Of a stretch of DNA of 64,000 nt, positions 8,701 to 16,542 are shown in pieces; within the stretch, counting starts at the first letter, position 1; each line of letters starts with the position of its first letter. The notes below the pieces were generated by a model. That model was not told the DNA's origin and did not search any database. It was given only the letters and a program-made list of their open reading frames with translations. The position numbers and the translations under genes are program-made. The stretch lies in the NCBI RefSeq assembly GCF_004138135.1, contig NZ_RYFD01000022.1, positions 1 to 64,000 of the forward strand, read 5' to 3'. The DNA comes from Candidatus Oscillochloris fontis (GTDB taxonomy: Bacteria; Chloroflexota; Chloroflexia; Chloroflexales; Chloroflexaceae).

Positions 8701-9158
8701 GGTTCGAGATGAATAACCATACGTACCTGATTACCACCGCTTGGCGCGGTGGTAAACTCAACTTCATCCATCAATTCACGAATCAGCCAGATACCCCATC
8801 CTCCCTTATCTGAACGTTCCAAGACATCAGCAATCTGCGGGCTAGGAGTTGTATGCTCTTGCGGTAGAATTTTTTGGCCTTGGTCGGCAACACTAATCAC
8901 CAAGCCATCATCACGTGCCGTAAGAAGTACCACGACCTTCATTGCCTCATCATGCTGATTCCCATGTTCGATCGCATTGGTCACGGCCTCACTGAGTGCC
9001 GTCTTAAGGGATTCGATTCGATCAGGATGAAAGCCCATCCGGCGTGCCAACGACGATGCCGTATCCATCGCCACCCGCTCATAACCAAGTTTGCTTGGCA
9101 GTCGTAGTTCGATGACCTTATCAAGAGGTTCTTGTGCCGGATCGTCGCTGATAGCCAT
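8697..9158 (-). CDS. ATP-binding anti-sigma regulatory factor (RsbW/SpoIIAB-like), copy 1
   Basis: First gene of the partner-switching module; 153 aa from ATG 9158, or 172 aa from ATG 9215. Neither start has a convincing ribosome-binding site; I chose the shorter because it matches the length of its paralogue. GHKL features are EAVTNAIEHGNQHD (N-box) and GGWGIWLIRELMDEVEF (G2 region). It ends in a 4-nt overlap with copy 2. Two kinases for one visible antagonist suggests either two sigma targets or a kinase/anti-sigma division of labour. Confidence 0.85.
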   Translation of the reverse strand: MAISDDPAQEPLDKVIELRLPSKLGYERVAMDTASSLARRMGFHPDRIESLKTALSEAVTNAIEHGNQHDEAMKVVVLLTARDDGLVISVADQGQKILPQEHTTPSPQIADVLERSDKGGWGIWLIRELMDEVEFTTAPSGGNQVRMVIHLEP

Positions 9159-9456
9159 AGCGTGTGTGCATTGGTCGCTAGTTTGTGCGACACAATGTAA
9201 CAAAGAATTAACCATAAATACGTAGTATGTAACAACCTATAATCATCATAACACAGAGGTATCCTTGGTTGCAATAGGCATAAGGTATGAACCCGTATCC
9301 TTGTGTGCAACCTTTTGAACGCAACCCCGTATAAGATATTGTGGAAGCGCACAGCACATGCTAGAATGAACAACGCGACATGCTGCTCGCCTGCTCCACA
9401 CCTACCGTACAGTGTTGTCGGATGCGAGTCAATCGCTCTTTAAGGAGGAATCGACC

Positions 9457-10119
9457 ATGTCTATTCTGGGCCGGATCAAAGATCTCGTCAGCGCCAATGT
9501 TAACTCGATGCTCGACAAGGCCGAAGACCCTGAGAAGATGGCCAATGAGTACCTGCGCCAGCTCACCAATGAGGTGTATGAGGTACGCACGAGTGTTGCG
9601 GCGGCAATGGCCGATGAGACCAAGCTGGAACAACGGCGTATTTCAAGCCAGAATGAGGTTGATCAGTGGCAAATGAAGGCTGAGGCTGCTCTCCGCGCTG
9701 GCGATGAGGAACTGGCCAAGGCAGCCCTCGCACGCAAGGTACAGACGCAGAAACTGGCCGAGCAGTACCTCTCCCAGGAGCAGGCCCAAGAGGAGCAGGT
9801 CGCCGCCCTTCAGGATGCCCTCGTCAACCTGGAGACGCGCATTGCCGAGGTGAAGGCGAAGAAGGAACTAATCATCGCCAAGAAGAATCGCGCTGCTACC
9901 CAGGAGGCACTCCAGCGCACCGCTGCCAGCATGGGCCGGATTACGGCGATTGATAAGCTCGATCAGCTTGAGGAGAAGGTTGATGACCGCCTAGCCAAGG
10001 CCGATGCAATGGCCAAGCTGGAGCAGGGTTCATTGGAATCCAAGTTCCGCGATCTGGAGAAAGACCAGGAGATTGACTCGGAACTGGCTGAACTCAAGCG
10101 CCGTATGGGGATGAGCTAG
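9457..10119 (+). CDS. pspA: PspA/IM30 family membrane-stress protein
   Basis: 220-aa, almost fully alpha-helical, heptad-rich protein. It begins with SILGRIKDLVSANVNSMLDK, the amphipathic helix by which PspA/Vipp1 proteins bind stressed membranes, followed by long coiled coils (QMKAEAALRAGDEELAKAAL and onward). The family is ESCRT-III-like and forms rods that stabilise membranes. The start is ATG 9457, behind a strong AAGGAGG; upstream in-frame codons are noncoding leader. It is transcribed alone, divergently from the anti-sigma module, so a stress link between the two is possible but unproven. Confidence 0.92.
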   Translation: MSILGRIKDLVSANVNSMLDKAEDPEKMANEYLRQLTNEVYEVRTSVAAAMADETKLEQRRISSQNEVDQWQMKAEAALRAGDEELAKAALARKVQTQKLAEQYLSQEQAQEEQVAALQDALVNLETRIAEVKAKKELIIAKKNRAATQEALQRTAASMGRITAIDKLDQLEEKVDDRLAKADAMAKLEQGSLESKFRDLEKDQEIDSELAELKRRMGMS

Positions 10120-10168
10120 GCTTCATCAGCGTGGGGTTCGGGGGAGGCACAGCCTCCCCCGAAGATTT

Positions 10169-10211
10169 TTTTGGTATTGCTTGGCGGCGAAGCCGCCAAG
10201 CAATACCAAAA
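10169..10211. terminator. Palindrome copy P5, between convergent pspA and tdk
   Basis: Perfect inverted repeat with arms of 20 bp (TTTTGGTATTGCTTGGCGGC) and a GAA loop. It is flanked by a second hairpin at about 10139-10163 (TCGGGGGAGG/CCTCCCCCGA) and a third (GGGGCTGGG/CCCAGCCCC) just downstream. It lies between genes that converge, so it is a likely bidirectional terminator. Confidence 0.75.
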
Positions 10212-10276
10212 TGAGGGGCTGGGGCACAGCCCAGCCCCAAAGAATCTATCCATGCCTTGGCAAGCTTGACGCTAAT

Positions 10277-10858
10277 TTAGACGGCTGCCTCATAACACGC
10301 CCGGCAGCGCGCTTCGTAGAGATCGAGGTCACCAACGACAATCGTTGGTGCATTGGCAGGAGCCGCACGCCCGTCAATCAGACGTTGCGAACGGGTAGCA
10401 TACGCACCGCATCGCACACAGATCGCATACAGCTTATCTACCTGCTCGGCTAGTGCCATGAGTTGGGCTATCGCTGGGAATGGCTCAGCGCGGTAGTTCT
10501 GGTCAAGCCCGGCCACCAGAACCCGCAACCCACGATCTGCAAGATCTTGGCAGCCCGCCACGATCTCCTCTGGACGATCCTCAAGAAAGTGTAACTCGTC
10601 AATCGCAATCACCTGTAAGCCTTCCGCCCCGGCAATCACCTCCTTGATCGAACTCACCGGCACCGCCTCAAGCCGTCTTCCACTATGACTTGCCACATGG
10701 CTACTGCTGTAGCGTGTGTCCAAGCGCGGCGTAAAGACCCGACAACTCTGACGGGCAATCTGTACCTGGCGCATGCGCCGAATCAACTCCTCCGTCTTGC
10801 CACTGAACATACATCCACAGATCACTTCGATCCGTCCGCCCGCGCTTGGCCGTGTCAC
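10277..10858 (-). CDS. tdk: Thymidine kinase (TK1 type)
   Basis: 193-aa type II thymidine kinase of the pyrimidine salvage pathway (thymidine + ATP to dTMP). Walker A is [15 protein letters not shown] near residues 15-30 and Walker B plus the catalytic Glu are [10 protein letters not shown] near residue 90. The structural zinc site is formed by CVRCG and the C-terminal CRACYE. The start is ATG 10858, with AGGAGG upstream on the minus strand. It is divergent from the LOG-family gene, from which it is separated by 61 bp. Confidence 0.95.
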   Translation of the reverse strand: MTRPSAGGRIEVICGCMFSGKTEELIRRMRQVQIARQSCRVFTPRLDTRYSSSHVASHSGRRLEAVPVSSIKEVIAGAEGLQVIAIDELHFLEDRPEEIVAGCQDLADRGLRVLVAGLDQNYRAEPFPAIAQLMALAEQVDKLYAICVRCGAYATRSQRLIDGRAAPANAPTIVVGDLDLYEARCRACYEAAV

Positions 10859-10919
10859 CGCGATTCCTCCTGGTACAATAGAAGAGCCATTGTAATCTCA
10901 CGAAACAAAGAAGCAACCT

Positions 10920-11636
10920 ATGAAACGACTCACAGATGATGAACGCCTCTTTCTGCACGATCCCCATCGGCAGATGAAGCGTGATTTTACCCACACCGAC
11001 CCCTGGCGGGTGCTGCGGATTATGGGCGAGTTTGTGGAGGGTTTTGATACCCTCGCTGGCATTGGCCCCGCTGTTACCATCTTCGGTTCAGCCCGCGTCC
11101 AAGCCGATGCACCCGATTACCACGCGGCGATTGAGACCGCCAAGCGGTTGGCTGAGGCCGGGTTTGCGATCATCACTGGGGGTGGCCCCGGTATTATGGA
11201 AGCCGCCAACCGGGGTGCCCGTGAGGCGAATGGTTTCTCGATTGGCTGTACGATTGAGTTGCCCTTTGAAGCCGGGGCTAATTCGTATGTCGATCTCGAA
11301 ATCCGCTTTCGCTACTTCTTCGTGCGTAAGACGATGTTTGTGAAGTATGCCTCGGCGTTTGTTATCTTCCCTGGGGGCTTTGGTACTCTTGATGAACTCT
11401 TTGAGGCGCTCACGCTTATCCAGACCAGCCGCATCCACAATTTCCCGGTGATTCTGTATGATTCGGCCTATTGGAGCGGTTTGATCACATGGATCAAAGA
11501 GAAGATGCTCAGTGAAGGCAAGGTTAATGCCAACGATCTGAATCTGATTACGCTCTGCGATGATCCATCTGAGGTGTGTGCGCTGATCACCACCTCGCAT
11601 GCCGAGCGGCAGATCATGGCCGAAAGAGAGCAGTAG
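10920..11636 (+). CDS. LOG-family (TIGR00730) phosphoribohydrolase-like protein
   Basis: 238-aa Rossmann-fold protein of the lysine-decarboxylase-like/LOG family, whose characterised members release cytokinin-type bases or degrade purine nucleoside monophosphates. The signatures GGGPGIMEAANRGA and PGGFGTLDELFEALT hold the nucleotide-binding and catalytic residues. About 55 N-terminal residues precede the core. The stop codon TAG is supplied by the terminal repeat of the 11633-11705 element. It converges on purE. Confidence 0.88.
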   Translation: MKRLTDDERLFLHDPHRQMKRDFTHTDPWRVLRIMGEFVEGFDTLAGIGPAVTIFGSARVQADAPDYHAAIETAKRLAEAGFAIITGGGPGIMEAANRGAREANGFSIGCTIELPFEAGANSYVDLEIRFRYFFVRKTMFVKYASAFVIFPGGFGTLDELFEALTLIQTSRIHNFPVILYDSAYWSGLITWIKEKMLSEGKVNANDLNLITLCDDPSEVCALITTSHAERQIMAEREQ

Positions 11637-11705
11637 GGGCGAAGCATCGCCCGCCATGGAACAGGGGACCCCGAACGAGTTTGGCGGGCGATGCTTCGCC
11701 CCTAC
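11633..11705. repeat. GAAGCATCGCCC inverted-repeat element, copy A
   Basis: 73-bp palindromic element with ends GTAGGGGCGAAGCATCGCCC and their inverted copy, around a spacer containing GGGGACCCC. It lies exactly between two convergent genes: the TAG in its left end is the stop codon of the LOG-family gene, and the TAG in its right end (minus strand) is the stop codon of purE. It probably also acts as a terminator. Related copies lie at 13401-13976 and 47567-47638. Confidence 0.85.
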
Positions 11706-12184
11706 GGGATGTGCGCCAAGCCTTCATTCTTGGCCCGCGACTGTTCGGCCAAGCCCTGCTTGTAGGCGATCATCTTGGCCTGAAGTTCGAGATCTGAGGT
11801 GGCCAGGATCTGCACTGCCAATAAGCCCGCATTACGCCCGCCACCAATCGTGACGGTGGCTACCGGCACCCCAGCCGGCATCTGCACAATCGAGAGCAGT
11901 GAGTCGAGGCCGTTGAGCGCCTTGCTCTGCACCGGAACCCCGATCACGGGCAGGGGCGAGTAGGCCGCCAGCATACCAGGCAGGTGGGCTGCCCCGCCTG
12001 CCCCGGCAATGATCACCCGGATGCCACGGGTGTGGGCGCTGGTGCCGTAGTCGGCCATGTCTTGGGGGGTGCGGTGCGCCGAGACGACCCGCAGTTCATA
12101 GGTCACCCCAAACTCACGACACACATCCGCCGCACCCTGCATGGTGGGCAGGTCGCTATCGCTGCCCATAACTATCCCGATCAT
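11702..12184 (-). CDS. purE: N5-carboxyaminoimidazole ribonucleotide mutase PurE
   Basis: 160-aa class I PurE, which moves the carboxylate of N5-CAIR to give CAIR in purine synthesis. The N-terminal [16 protein letters not shown] phosphate-binding loop and [11 protein letters not shown], with the catalytic His, are intact. It follows purK by 18 nt on the same strand, the usual purK-purE operon. Its TAG stop lies within the inverted-repeat element at 11633-11705. Confidence 0.97.
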   Translation of the reverse strand: MIGIVMGSDSDLPTMQGAADVCREFGVTYELRVVSAHRTPQDMADYGTSAHTRGIRVIIAGAGGAAHLPGMLAAYSPLPVIGVPVQSKALNGLDSLLSIVQMPAGVPVATVTIGGGRNAGLLAVQILATSDLELQAKMIAYKQGLAEQSRAKNEGLAHIP

Positions 12185-12202
12185 GATGTTCTTCCTCCCC
12201 GC

Positions 12203-13333
12203 TCAGACATCCACCAGATCAGCCGCCTGCAACGCCAACGCTTCGGCCTCGGCCAGACTCGCCCCCAAGACGGTGATATGGCCCATCTTGCGCCCCACCC
12301 GTGCCTCGCGTTTGCCATACAGGTGGATGTGGGCACCCGGAATGGTCAGAGCCGCCCGAAGCGCATCACGGCCCACCGAGCCATTGCGCCGACCAAGCAG
12401 ATTGACCATGACCGCCGCTGGGGTGCGCAGTGCGGTAGGGGCGAGCGGCCAGCCGAGCACTGCCCGCAGGTGGTTCTCAAACTGCGAAGCGACACACGCC
12501 TCAATCGTGTAGTGGCCAGAGTTGTGCGGGCGCGGAGCCAGTTCATTCACGAGCATATGGCCATCGGCGAGCGCAAACAGTTCTACCCCAAAGATACCCA
12601 CCCCCTGCACCGCCTCAACCGCCGCCACCGCCAGCGCGGTCGCTTCTGCTGCCTCATCAGCACTAATCGCAGCGGGCGCACGCACAATATGACAGATATG
12701 GTGGTGCTGCACCGTCTCCACCACCGGATAGGCGCGGGTATCTCCATCACGCCCGCGCACCACCATGACGGCAAGTTCACGCACAAACGGCACGAACGCC
12801 TCGACAAGCAGTGGGCTACCGCCACGGGTCAGGCGTTCCCATGCCGGGGCAATATCATCTGGGCTACGCAGCGTCACATTCCCATAGCCATCATAGCCAT
12901 TGCGGCGCGCCTTGAGCAGCAAGGGGAAACCCAACTCCTGCGCCGCCGTTTGCACCGCCTCCGGGGTATCAACCCGGCGGAAGGTAGGCACCCGCAACCC
13001 CGCCGCGCACAGACACTCCTTCTGCAAGAGTTTATCCTGCACCAGCGCCAATGTCGCAGATGAAGGAAAGACCGGCATCCCCTGAACTTCGAGGTGCGCC
13101 AGCAGAGCCGCATCAACAAACTCATTCTCCAACGTGATCAGATCTGATTGCTGGGCAAAGGCAGCCAGCAACGCAGCATCCTCCCACGCTCCCACCAATT
13201 CGGCCCGCGTCAAGCGGCCCGCCGGACTATCGGCGCTGCGCTCGAAGATCACCGTCTCCACTCCGAGCGAGATGGCAGCTTGGGTCAGCATTTGGGCGAG
13301 TTGACCGCCCCCAAAAATACCTAGTCGAGTCAT
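12203..13333 (-). CDS. purK: N5-carboxyaminoimidazole ribonucleotide synthase PurK
   Basis: 376-aa ATP-grasp enzyme that makes N5-CAIR from AIR, bicarbonate and ATP. The N-terminus RLGIFGGGQLAQML is the family dinucleotide-like loop, and VNELAPRPHNSGHYTIEACV is the PurK signature. It is first in the purK-purE pair. A promoter-like TTGCGC-N17-TATCAT (minus strand, 13370 to 13342) would start RNA almost at the ATG, so the mRNA may be nearly leaderless. Upstream lies the repeat island. Confidence 0.96.
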   Translation of the reverse strand: MTRLGIFGGGQLAQMLTQAAISLGVETVIFERSADSPAGRLTRAELVGAWEDAALLAAFAQQSDLITLENEFVDAALLAHLEVQGMPVFPSSATLALVQDKLLQKECLCAAGLRVPTFRRVDTPEAVQTAAQELGFPLLLKARRNGYDGYGNVTLRSPDDIAPAWERLTRGGSPLLVEAFVPFVRELAVMVVRGRDGDTRAYPVVETVQHHHICHIVRAPAAISADEAAEATALAVAAVEAVQGVGIFGVELFALADGHMLVNELAPRPHNSGHYTIEACVASQFENHLRAVLGWPLAPTALRTPAAVMVNLLGRRNGSVGRDALRAALTIPGAHIHLYGKREARVGRKMGHITVLGASLAEAEALALQAADLVDV

Positions 13334-14084
13334 AGGGCGTTATGATAGCGGTAGTTGGCAGGCTGCGCAAGCGGAAAACCTCTGGTGGAGGAACATTTAT
13401 GGAGGGGCGAAGCATCGCCCCCTAACATGGGTAGGGTTTCCCCAATGTGGGGCATGGCGCGGCACGGCACGGCGAGGCGCGGGGGTGCATGTAGGGGCGA
13501 AGCATCGCCCCCCAACATGGTTGGGGTTTCCCCGGCCATCTGGCGGGCGATGCTTCGCCCTTACGGAAATGTGGGGCATGGCGGGGCACCCGTGGCATGG
13601 TGGGGCACCCGTGGCATGGCGGGGCACCCGTGGCGGCACGGCGCGGCGAACCCGTGGCATGCACGGGGCATGGCGGGGCACCCGTGGCATGCGCGGGGCA
13701 CCCGTGGCATGCGCGGGGCATGGTGGGGGTGCATGTAGGGGCGAAGCATCGCCCCCCAACATGGTTGGGATTTCCCCGGCCATCTGGCGGGCGATGCTTC
13801 GCCCCTACGGAAATGTGGGGCATGGCGCGGCACCCGTGGCGGCACCCGTGGCGGCACGGCGCGGCGAACCCGTGGCATGCACGGGGCATGGTGGGGGTGC
13901 ATGTAGGGGCGAAGCATCGCCCCCCAACATGGTTGGGGTTTCCCCGGCCATCTGGCGGGCGATGCTTCGCCCTTACGGAAATGTGGGGCATGGCGGGGCA
14001 CCCGTGGCATGGTGGGGCACCCGTGGCGGCTTTGGAGATGGTATAATGCCGCACGTTCAGGTTCAGATACCAGGAGAAACGATC
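13334..14084. repeat. Repeat island: MITE-like copies in a GC-rich tandem array
   Basis: 750 bp without a gene. It contains one half copy (13401-13450) and three full copies (13491-13564, 13735-13808, 13903-13976) of the GAAGCATCGCCC element. Between them is a degenerate tandem array built on a unit of about 19 bp, GGCATGGCGGGGCACCCGT. The element plus its flanks (GGGGGTGCAT before, GGAAATGTGGGGCATGGCG after) recurs as a larger unit three times, so the island grew by duplication of the combined block. Several reading frames stay open across it only because the repeats lack stops. Confidence 0.85.
14042..14047 (+). promoter_or_regulatory. TATAAT -10 box for the 62-aa gene and WYL regulator
   Basis: Consensus TATAAT 38 nt upstream of the start at 14085, at the very edge of the repeat island. 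No good -35 hexamer is seen at the right distance. Confidence 0.5.
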
Positions 14085-14273
14085 ATGTCCACCCCGCGTA
14101 GCCAGCGCCGCCGCCAGCCCGTTCGCACCCAGCAGCGCCGCACCCCCGCCCGCCAGGTTGAGCCACCCGACTATAGCCGCGATTATGCCTATGTCAAGCA
14201 GGATCTGCGTATGATCTCGCTCTGGGGCGGGCTGCTCTTTGTGGCGATGATTGCCGCCTCATTTGTCCTCTAG
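14085..14273 (+). CDS. Small basic single-pass membrane protein
   Basis: 62-aa protein of unknown function. Residues 1-26 are rich in Arg and Gln (SQRRRQPVRTQQRRTPARQ), followed by DYSRDYAYVKQDLR and one transmembrane helix at about residues 43-62 (ISLWGGLLFVAMIAASFVL) that ends the protein. By the positive-inside rule the basic tail should be cytoplasmic. The start is ATG 14085, with AGGAG 8 nt upstream. The WYL regulator begins 5 nt after its stop, so the two are probably co-transcribed. Confidence 0.75.
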   Translation: MSTPRSQRRRQPVRTQQRRTPARQVEPPDYSRDYAYVKQDLRMISLWGGLLFVAMIAASFVL

Positions 14274-14278
14274 CCGCA

Positions 14279-15247
14279 GTGAACGACGCGCACGACCGTA
14301 TTCGTAGCAAAGCCGCCCGCCTCCGGCGGATCGAGCATCGTCTCTACAACACCCCGGCAGGCATGCGGGTGATCGATCTGGCCGCCGAGTGTGGCGTTGA
14401 TCGCCGCACGATCTACCGCGACTTGGCGGCGCTTGATGAGATGGGACTCCCGGTCTGGGAGTTGCATGGTCGTTTTGGTATTGACCGCGCCAGCTACCTC
14501 TCCACGGTGCGGCTCAACCTGAATGAGGCCATCGCACTCTACTTCGCGGCGCGTCTGCTGACCCACCACAGCGACGAGCATAACCCGCACATTGTCGCTG
14601 CGCTAGACAAACTGGCGGCTGGGTTGCCCGATCAGACCATCTCCAGTGCAATTGCCCAGGCCGCCAATGTGGTACGAGCGCGCCCGATGCGCTCCGACTA
14701 CATCCGCATCCTCGAAACCCTCACACGGGCTTGGGCCGACCGGCGTATAGTGCAACTGCGCTACCGTGCCCTCAATCGGGAGACGACCGAGCGCGAGGTT
14801 GCGCCCTACTTCATCGAAGTCTCACGTAGCACCCCCGCCGCCTACGTCATCGGCTATGACCGGCTACGAGGTGCGATTCGCACCTTCAAGATCGAGCGCA
14901 TCGAACGCGCCATGCTGCTCGACGAATCCTACAGCATCCCTCCCGATTTCGATCCATCCACCTTCTTGTCCAACGCCTGGGGTGTGATGGATGAAGTTGA
15001 GACCCACATCCACCTGCGTTTCAATGCCCAAACCGCGCCGCGCATCCACGAGAGTGTTTGGCACCACAGCCAGGAGATCGAAGATCGTGCTGATGGTGGT
15101 TGTGACCTCCGCATGACAATTGGTGGGATTCGTGAGGTATTACCCTGGGTGCTGGGCTGGGGGGCCGATGTGGAGGTGTTAGCGCCCGATGAATTGCGCA
15201 GGGAAGTCGCAACCCAGGCACAGCGCATGCTTGCGATCTATACATAA
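14279..15247 (+). CDS. WYL-domain transcriptional regulator
   Basis: 322-aa regulator starting at GTG 14279. The N-terminal winged helix (residues 10-70) includes MRVIDLAAECGVDRRTIYRD, the recognition-helix region of the HTH_11 family. The middle WYL domain, which in this family senses ligands or nucleic acid, spans roughly residues 140-220 (RIVQLRYRALNRETTEREV, then YVIGYDRLRGAIRTFKIER). A C-terminal WCX-like extension follows. It is separated from the 62-aa membrane gene by 5 nt; the regulated genes are unknown. Confidence 0.88.
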   Translation: MNDAHDRIRSKAARLRRIEHRLYNTPAGMRVIDLAAECGVDRRTIYRDLAALDEMGLPVWELHGRFGIDRASYLSTVRLNLNEAIALYFAARLLTHHSDEHNPHIVAALDKLAAGLPDQTISSAIAQAANVVRARPMRSDYIRILETLTRAWADRRIVQLRYRALNRETTEREVAPYFIEVSRSTPAAYVIGYDRLRGAIRTFKIERIERAMLLDESYSIPPDFDPSTFLSNAWGVMDEVETHIHLRFNAQTAPRIHESVWHHSQEIEDRADGGCDLRMTIGGIREVLPWVLGWGADVEVLAPDELRREVATQAQRMLAIYT

Positions 15248-15259
15248 TGGCGAATAGTT

Positions 15260-15319
15260 TGTCACGCTGAGCGCAGTGCGGAATCCCGACCGGGACACAT
15301 CACTGCGCTCAGCATGACA
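15260..15319. repeat. TGTCACGCTGAGCG-type inverted repeat, copy 1
   Basis: About 60-bp imperfect inverted repeat with ends TGTCACGCTGAGCGCAGTG and CACTGCGCTCAGCATGACA, lying between the convergent WYL and rpmE genes. A related element occurs at 35139-35236. Confidence 0.7.
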
Positions 15320-15331
15320 AGTGCTCGCCAT

Positions 15332-15367
15332 AAAAACAGAACCGGAGGCCCACAAGAGCCTCCGGTT
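15332..15367 (-). terminator. Intrinsic terminator after rpmE
   Basis: On the minus strand the stem AACCGGAGGC/GCCTCCGGTT with an 8-nt loop is followed by a T-run (AAAAA at 15332-15336 on the plus strand), 21 nt downstream of the rpmE stop. Confidence 0.85.
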
Positions 15368-15388
15368 ACGAGTCTGTGTGCGACCAGC

Positions 15389-15688
15389 CTACGCTTCTTC
15401 GCCGTAGAGTTCCTTGAGCAAGCTCTTCTTGGGGGCTGGCTCATTACGGGCGCTGCGCTGCTTCTCGATAGTGGCTTGGCGATCCTGAGCCGCACTCAGA
15501 CGGCGCATAAACCGATCAACCTGGCCAGCGGTATCAACAATGCGCTGCTCACCGGTATAGAAGGGGTGGCAATTGGAGCAGATTTCGACGCGCATATTGG
15601 GGCGAGTCGAGCCAATCTTCCAATTGGTACCGCAGGTCGTACAAACGATCCCTTCGGTATGATACTTAGGATGAAGACCGTCTTTCAC
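15389..15688 (-). CDS. rpmE: 50S ribosomal protein L31
   Basis: 99-aa L31 of the zinc-binding type: cysteines in CTTC and CSNC, after the conserved MKDGLHPKY start. The C-terminal 25 residues form a basic tail (KQRSARNEPAPKKSLLKEL) longer than in E. coli L31. It lies 78 nt downstream of rpmA on the same strand and is followed by a good terminator, so it ends the L21-L27-L31 unit. Confidence 0.96.
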   Translation of the reverse strand: MKDGLHPKYHTEGIVCTTCGTNWKIGSTRPNMRVEICSNCHPFYTGEQRIVDTAGQVDRFMRRLSAAQDRQATIEKQRSARNEPAPKKSLLKELYGEEA

Positions 15689-15766
15689 CAGAGTGCTCCA
15701 ATTCTGGGAGGGGCCGACGCAAGGCCGGGTTTCCTGCCCGATTCAGTTGTTGAAGGTAGGGATCGC

Positions 15767-16048
15767 TTAATCAGCCGCTGTAGCAACCGGCTGATCGACG
15801 GGAATAACGCTAACCATCTTCTGATCCCGCGAGATATACGAGAACTTGACGTGGCCTTCCACCAGCGCGAAGATCGTATAGTCACGGCCCAGACCGACGT
15901 TCTTACCCGGCTTAATCTTGGTGCCACACTGGCGCACAATGATGTTACCCGGTATGACCAACTGACCACCGTAGCGCTTCACGCCACGCATTTTTGGTTT
16001 GCTATCGCGACCGTTGCGCGAGCTACCCATTCCCTTTTTATGTGCCAT
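15767..16048 (-). CDS. rpmA: 50S ribosomal protein L27
   Basis: 93-aa L27, starting directly with [19 protein letters not shown], so no N-terminal cleavage extension of the Firmicutes kind. The core [20 protein letters not shown] is typical. The N-terminus reaches the peptidyl-transferase centre of the ribosome. It lies 50 nt after rplU. Confidence 0.98.
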   Translation of the reverse strand: MAHKKGMGSSRNGRDSKPKMRGVKRYGGQLVIPGNIIVRQCGTKIKPGKNVGLGRDYTIFALVEGHVKFSYISRDQKMVSVIPVDQPVATAAD

Positions 16049-16098
16049 GATCGTTTCTCCCGCAGCTTACTCGCTTGGCGTGGCCGTGCTAGGGTAGC

Positions 16099-16410
16099 CT
16101 ACGCAACAATATCGCTGATCTTAATCTCGGTGTAGCGCTGGCGATGGCCAGTGCGGCGGCGATAGCGCTTCTTGTTGCGGTAACGGAAGACGATGATCTT
16201 CTCACCCTTCTTCATCCCCAACACTTCAGCCTTCACCATCGCACCGCTTACCAGCGGAGCACCTACCCGCACCGTATCGCCGTTGCCGACCAGCAGCACT
16301 TCGCCAAGCTCGATCTGGCTACCCGGCTCAACGTCTAGCAGGTCAATGTTAATAACCTGGCCCTTCTCAACGCGGTATTGCATACCACGGTCTCGGATAA
16401 TCGCGTACAC
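16099..16410 (-). CDS. rplU: 50S ribosomal protein L21
   Basis: 103-aa L21. I assign the start to GTG 16410, not ATG 16416: the AAGGAG ribosome-binding site at 16418-16423 is 7 nt from the GTG but only 1 nt from the ATG, and the resulting N-terminus MYAIIRDRGMQYRVEKG and length match the family. The C-terminal part GEKIIVFRYRNKKRYRRRTG is the typical rRNA-binding segment. It is first in the rplU-rpmA-rpmE unit behind a consensus promoter and a leader of about 125 nt. Confidence 0.95.
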   Translation of the reverse strand: MYAIIRDRGMQYRVEKGQVINIDLLDVEPGSQIELGEVLLVGNGDTVRVGAPLVSGAMVKAEVLGMKKGEKIIVFRYRNKKRYRRRTGHRQRYTEIKISDIVA

Positions 16411-16537
16411 GTCCATGCTCCTTGGGGCAGCGGTGCAACAGAGCACGTTACGGCTGCGCCAACCGTCACGCCGGTGCTGCTACATCTGAAGATTTTTTAC
16501 AACAAGAAAATAGAGCGGCTGAACCGCCCTTGAGCCT
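16411..16537 (-). promoter_or_regulatory. 5' leader of the rplU-rpmA-rpmE mRNA
   Basis: The untranslated leader of about 125 nt contains a small hairpin (GGGCGG/CCGCT around a TTCAG loop) followed by a T-rich stretch, and a second GC-rich foldable segment before the ribosome-binding site. L21 operons in other bacteria have regulatory leaders; whether this one is homologous cannot be judged by eye. Confidence 0.4.
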
Positions 16538-16542
16538 TGTGC

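Noticed and set aside
11984-13063. 359-aa open frame on the plus strand
   Set aside because: It is the shadow of purE and purK, which are unambiguous on the minus strand.
13400-13980. CRISPR-like appearance of regularly recurring palindromic copies
   Set aside because: Copies are 74 bp and palindromic, spacing is irregular (about 90-240 bp), the intervening DNA is itself repetitive, and no cas gene is present.
13355-14054. Long overlapping open frames on both strands (up to about 210 aa) in the GC-rich repeat island
   Set aside because: They are open in five frames at once because the repeats lack stop codons; the translations are low-complexity repeats with no ribosome-binding sites.
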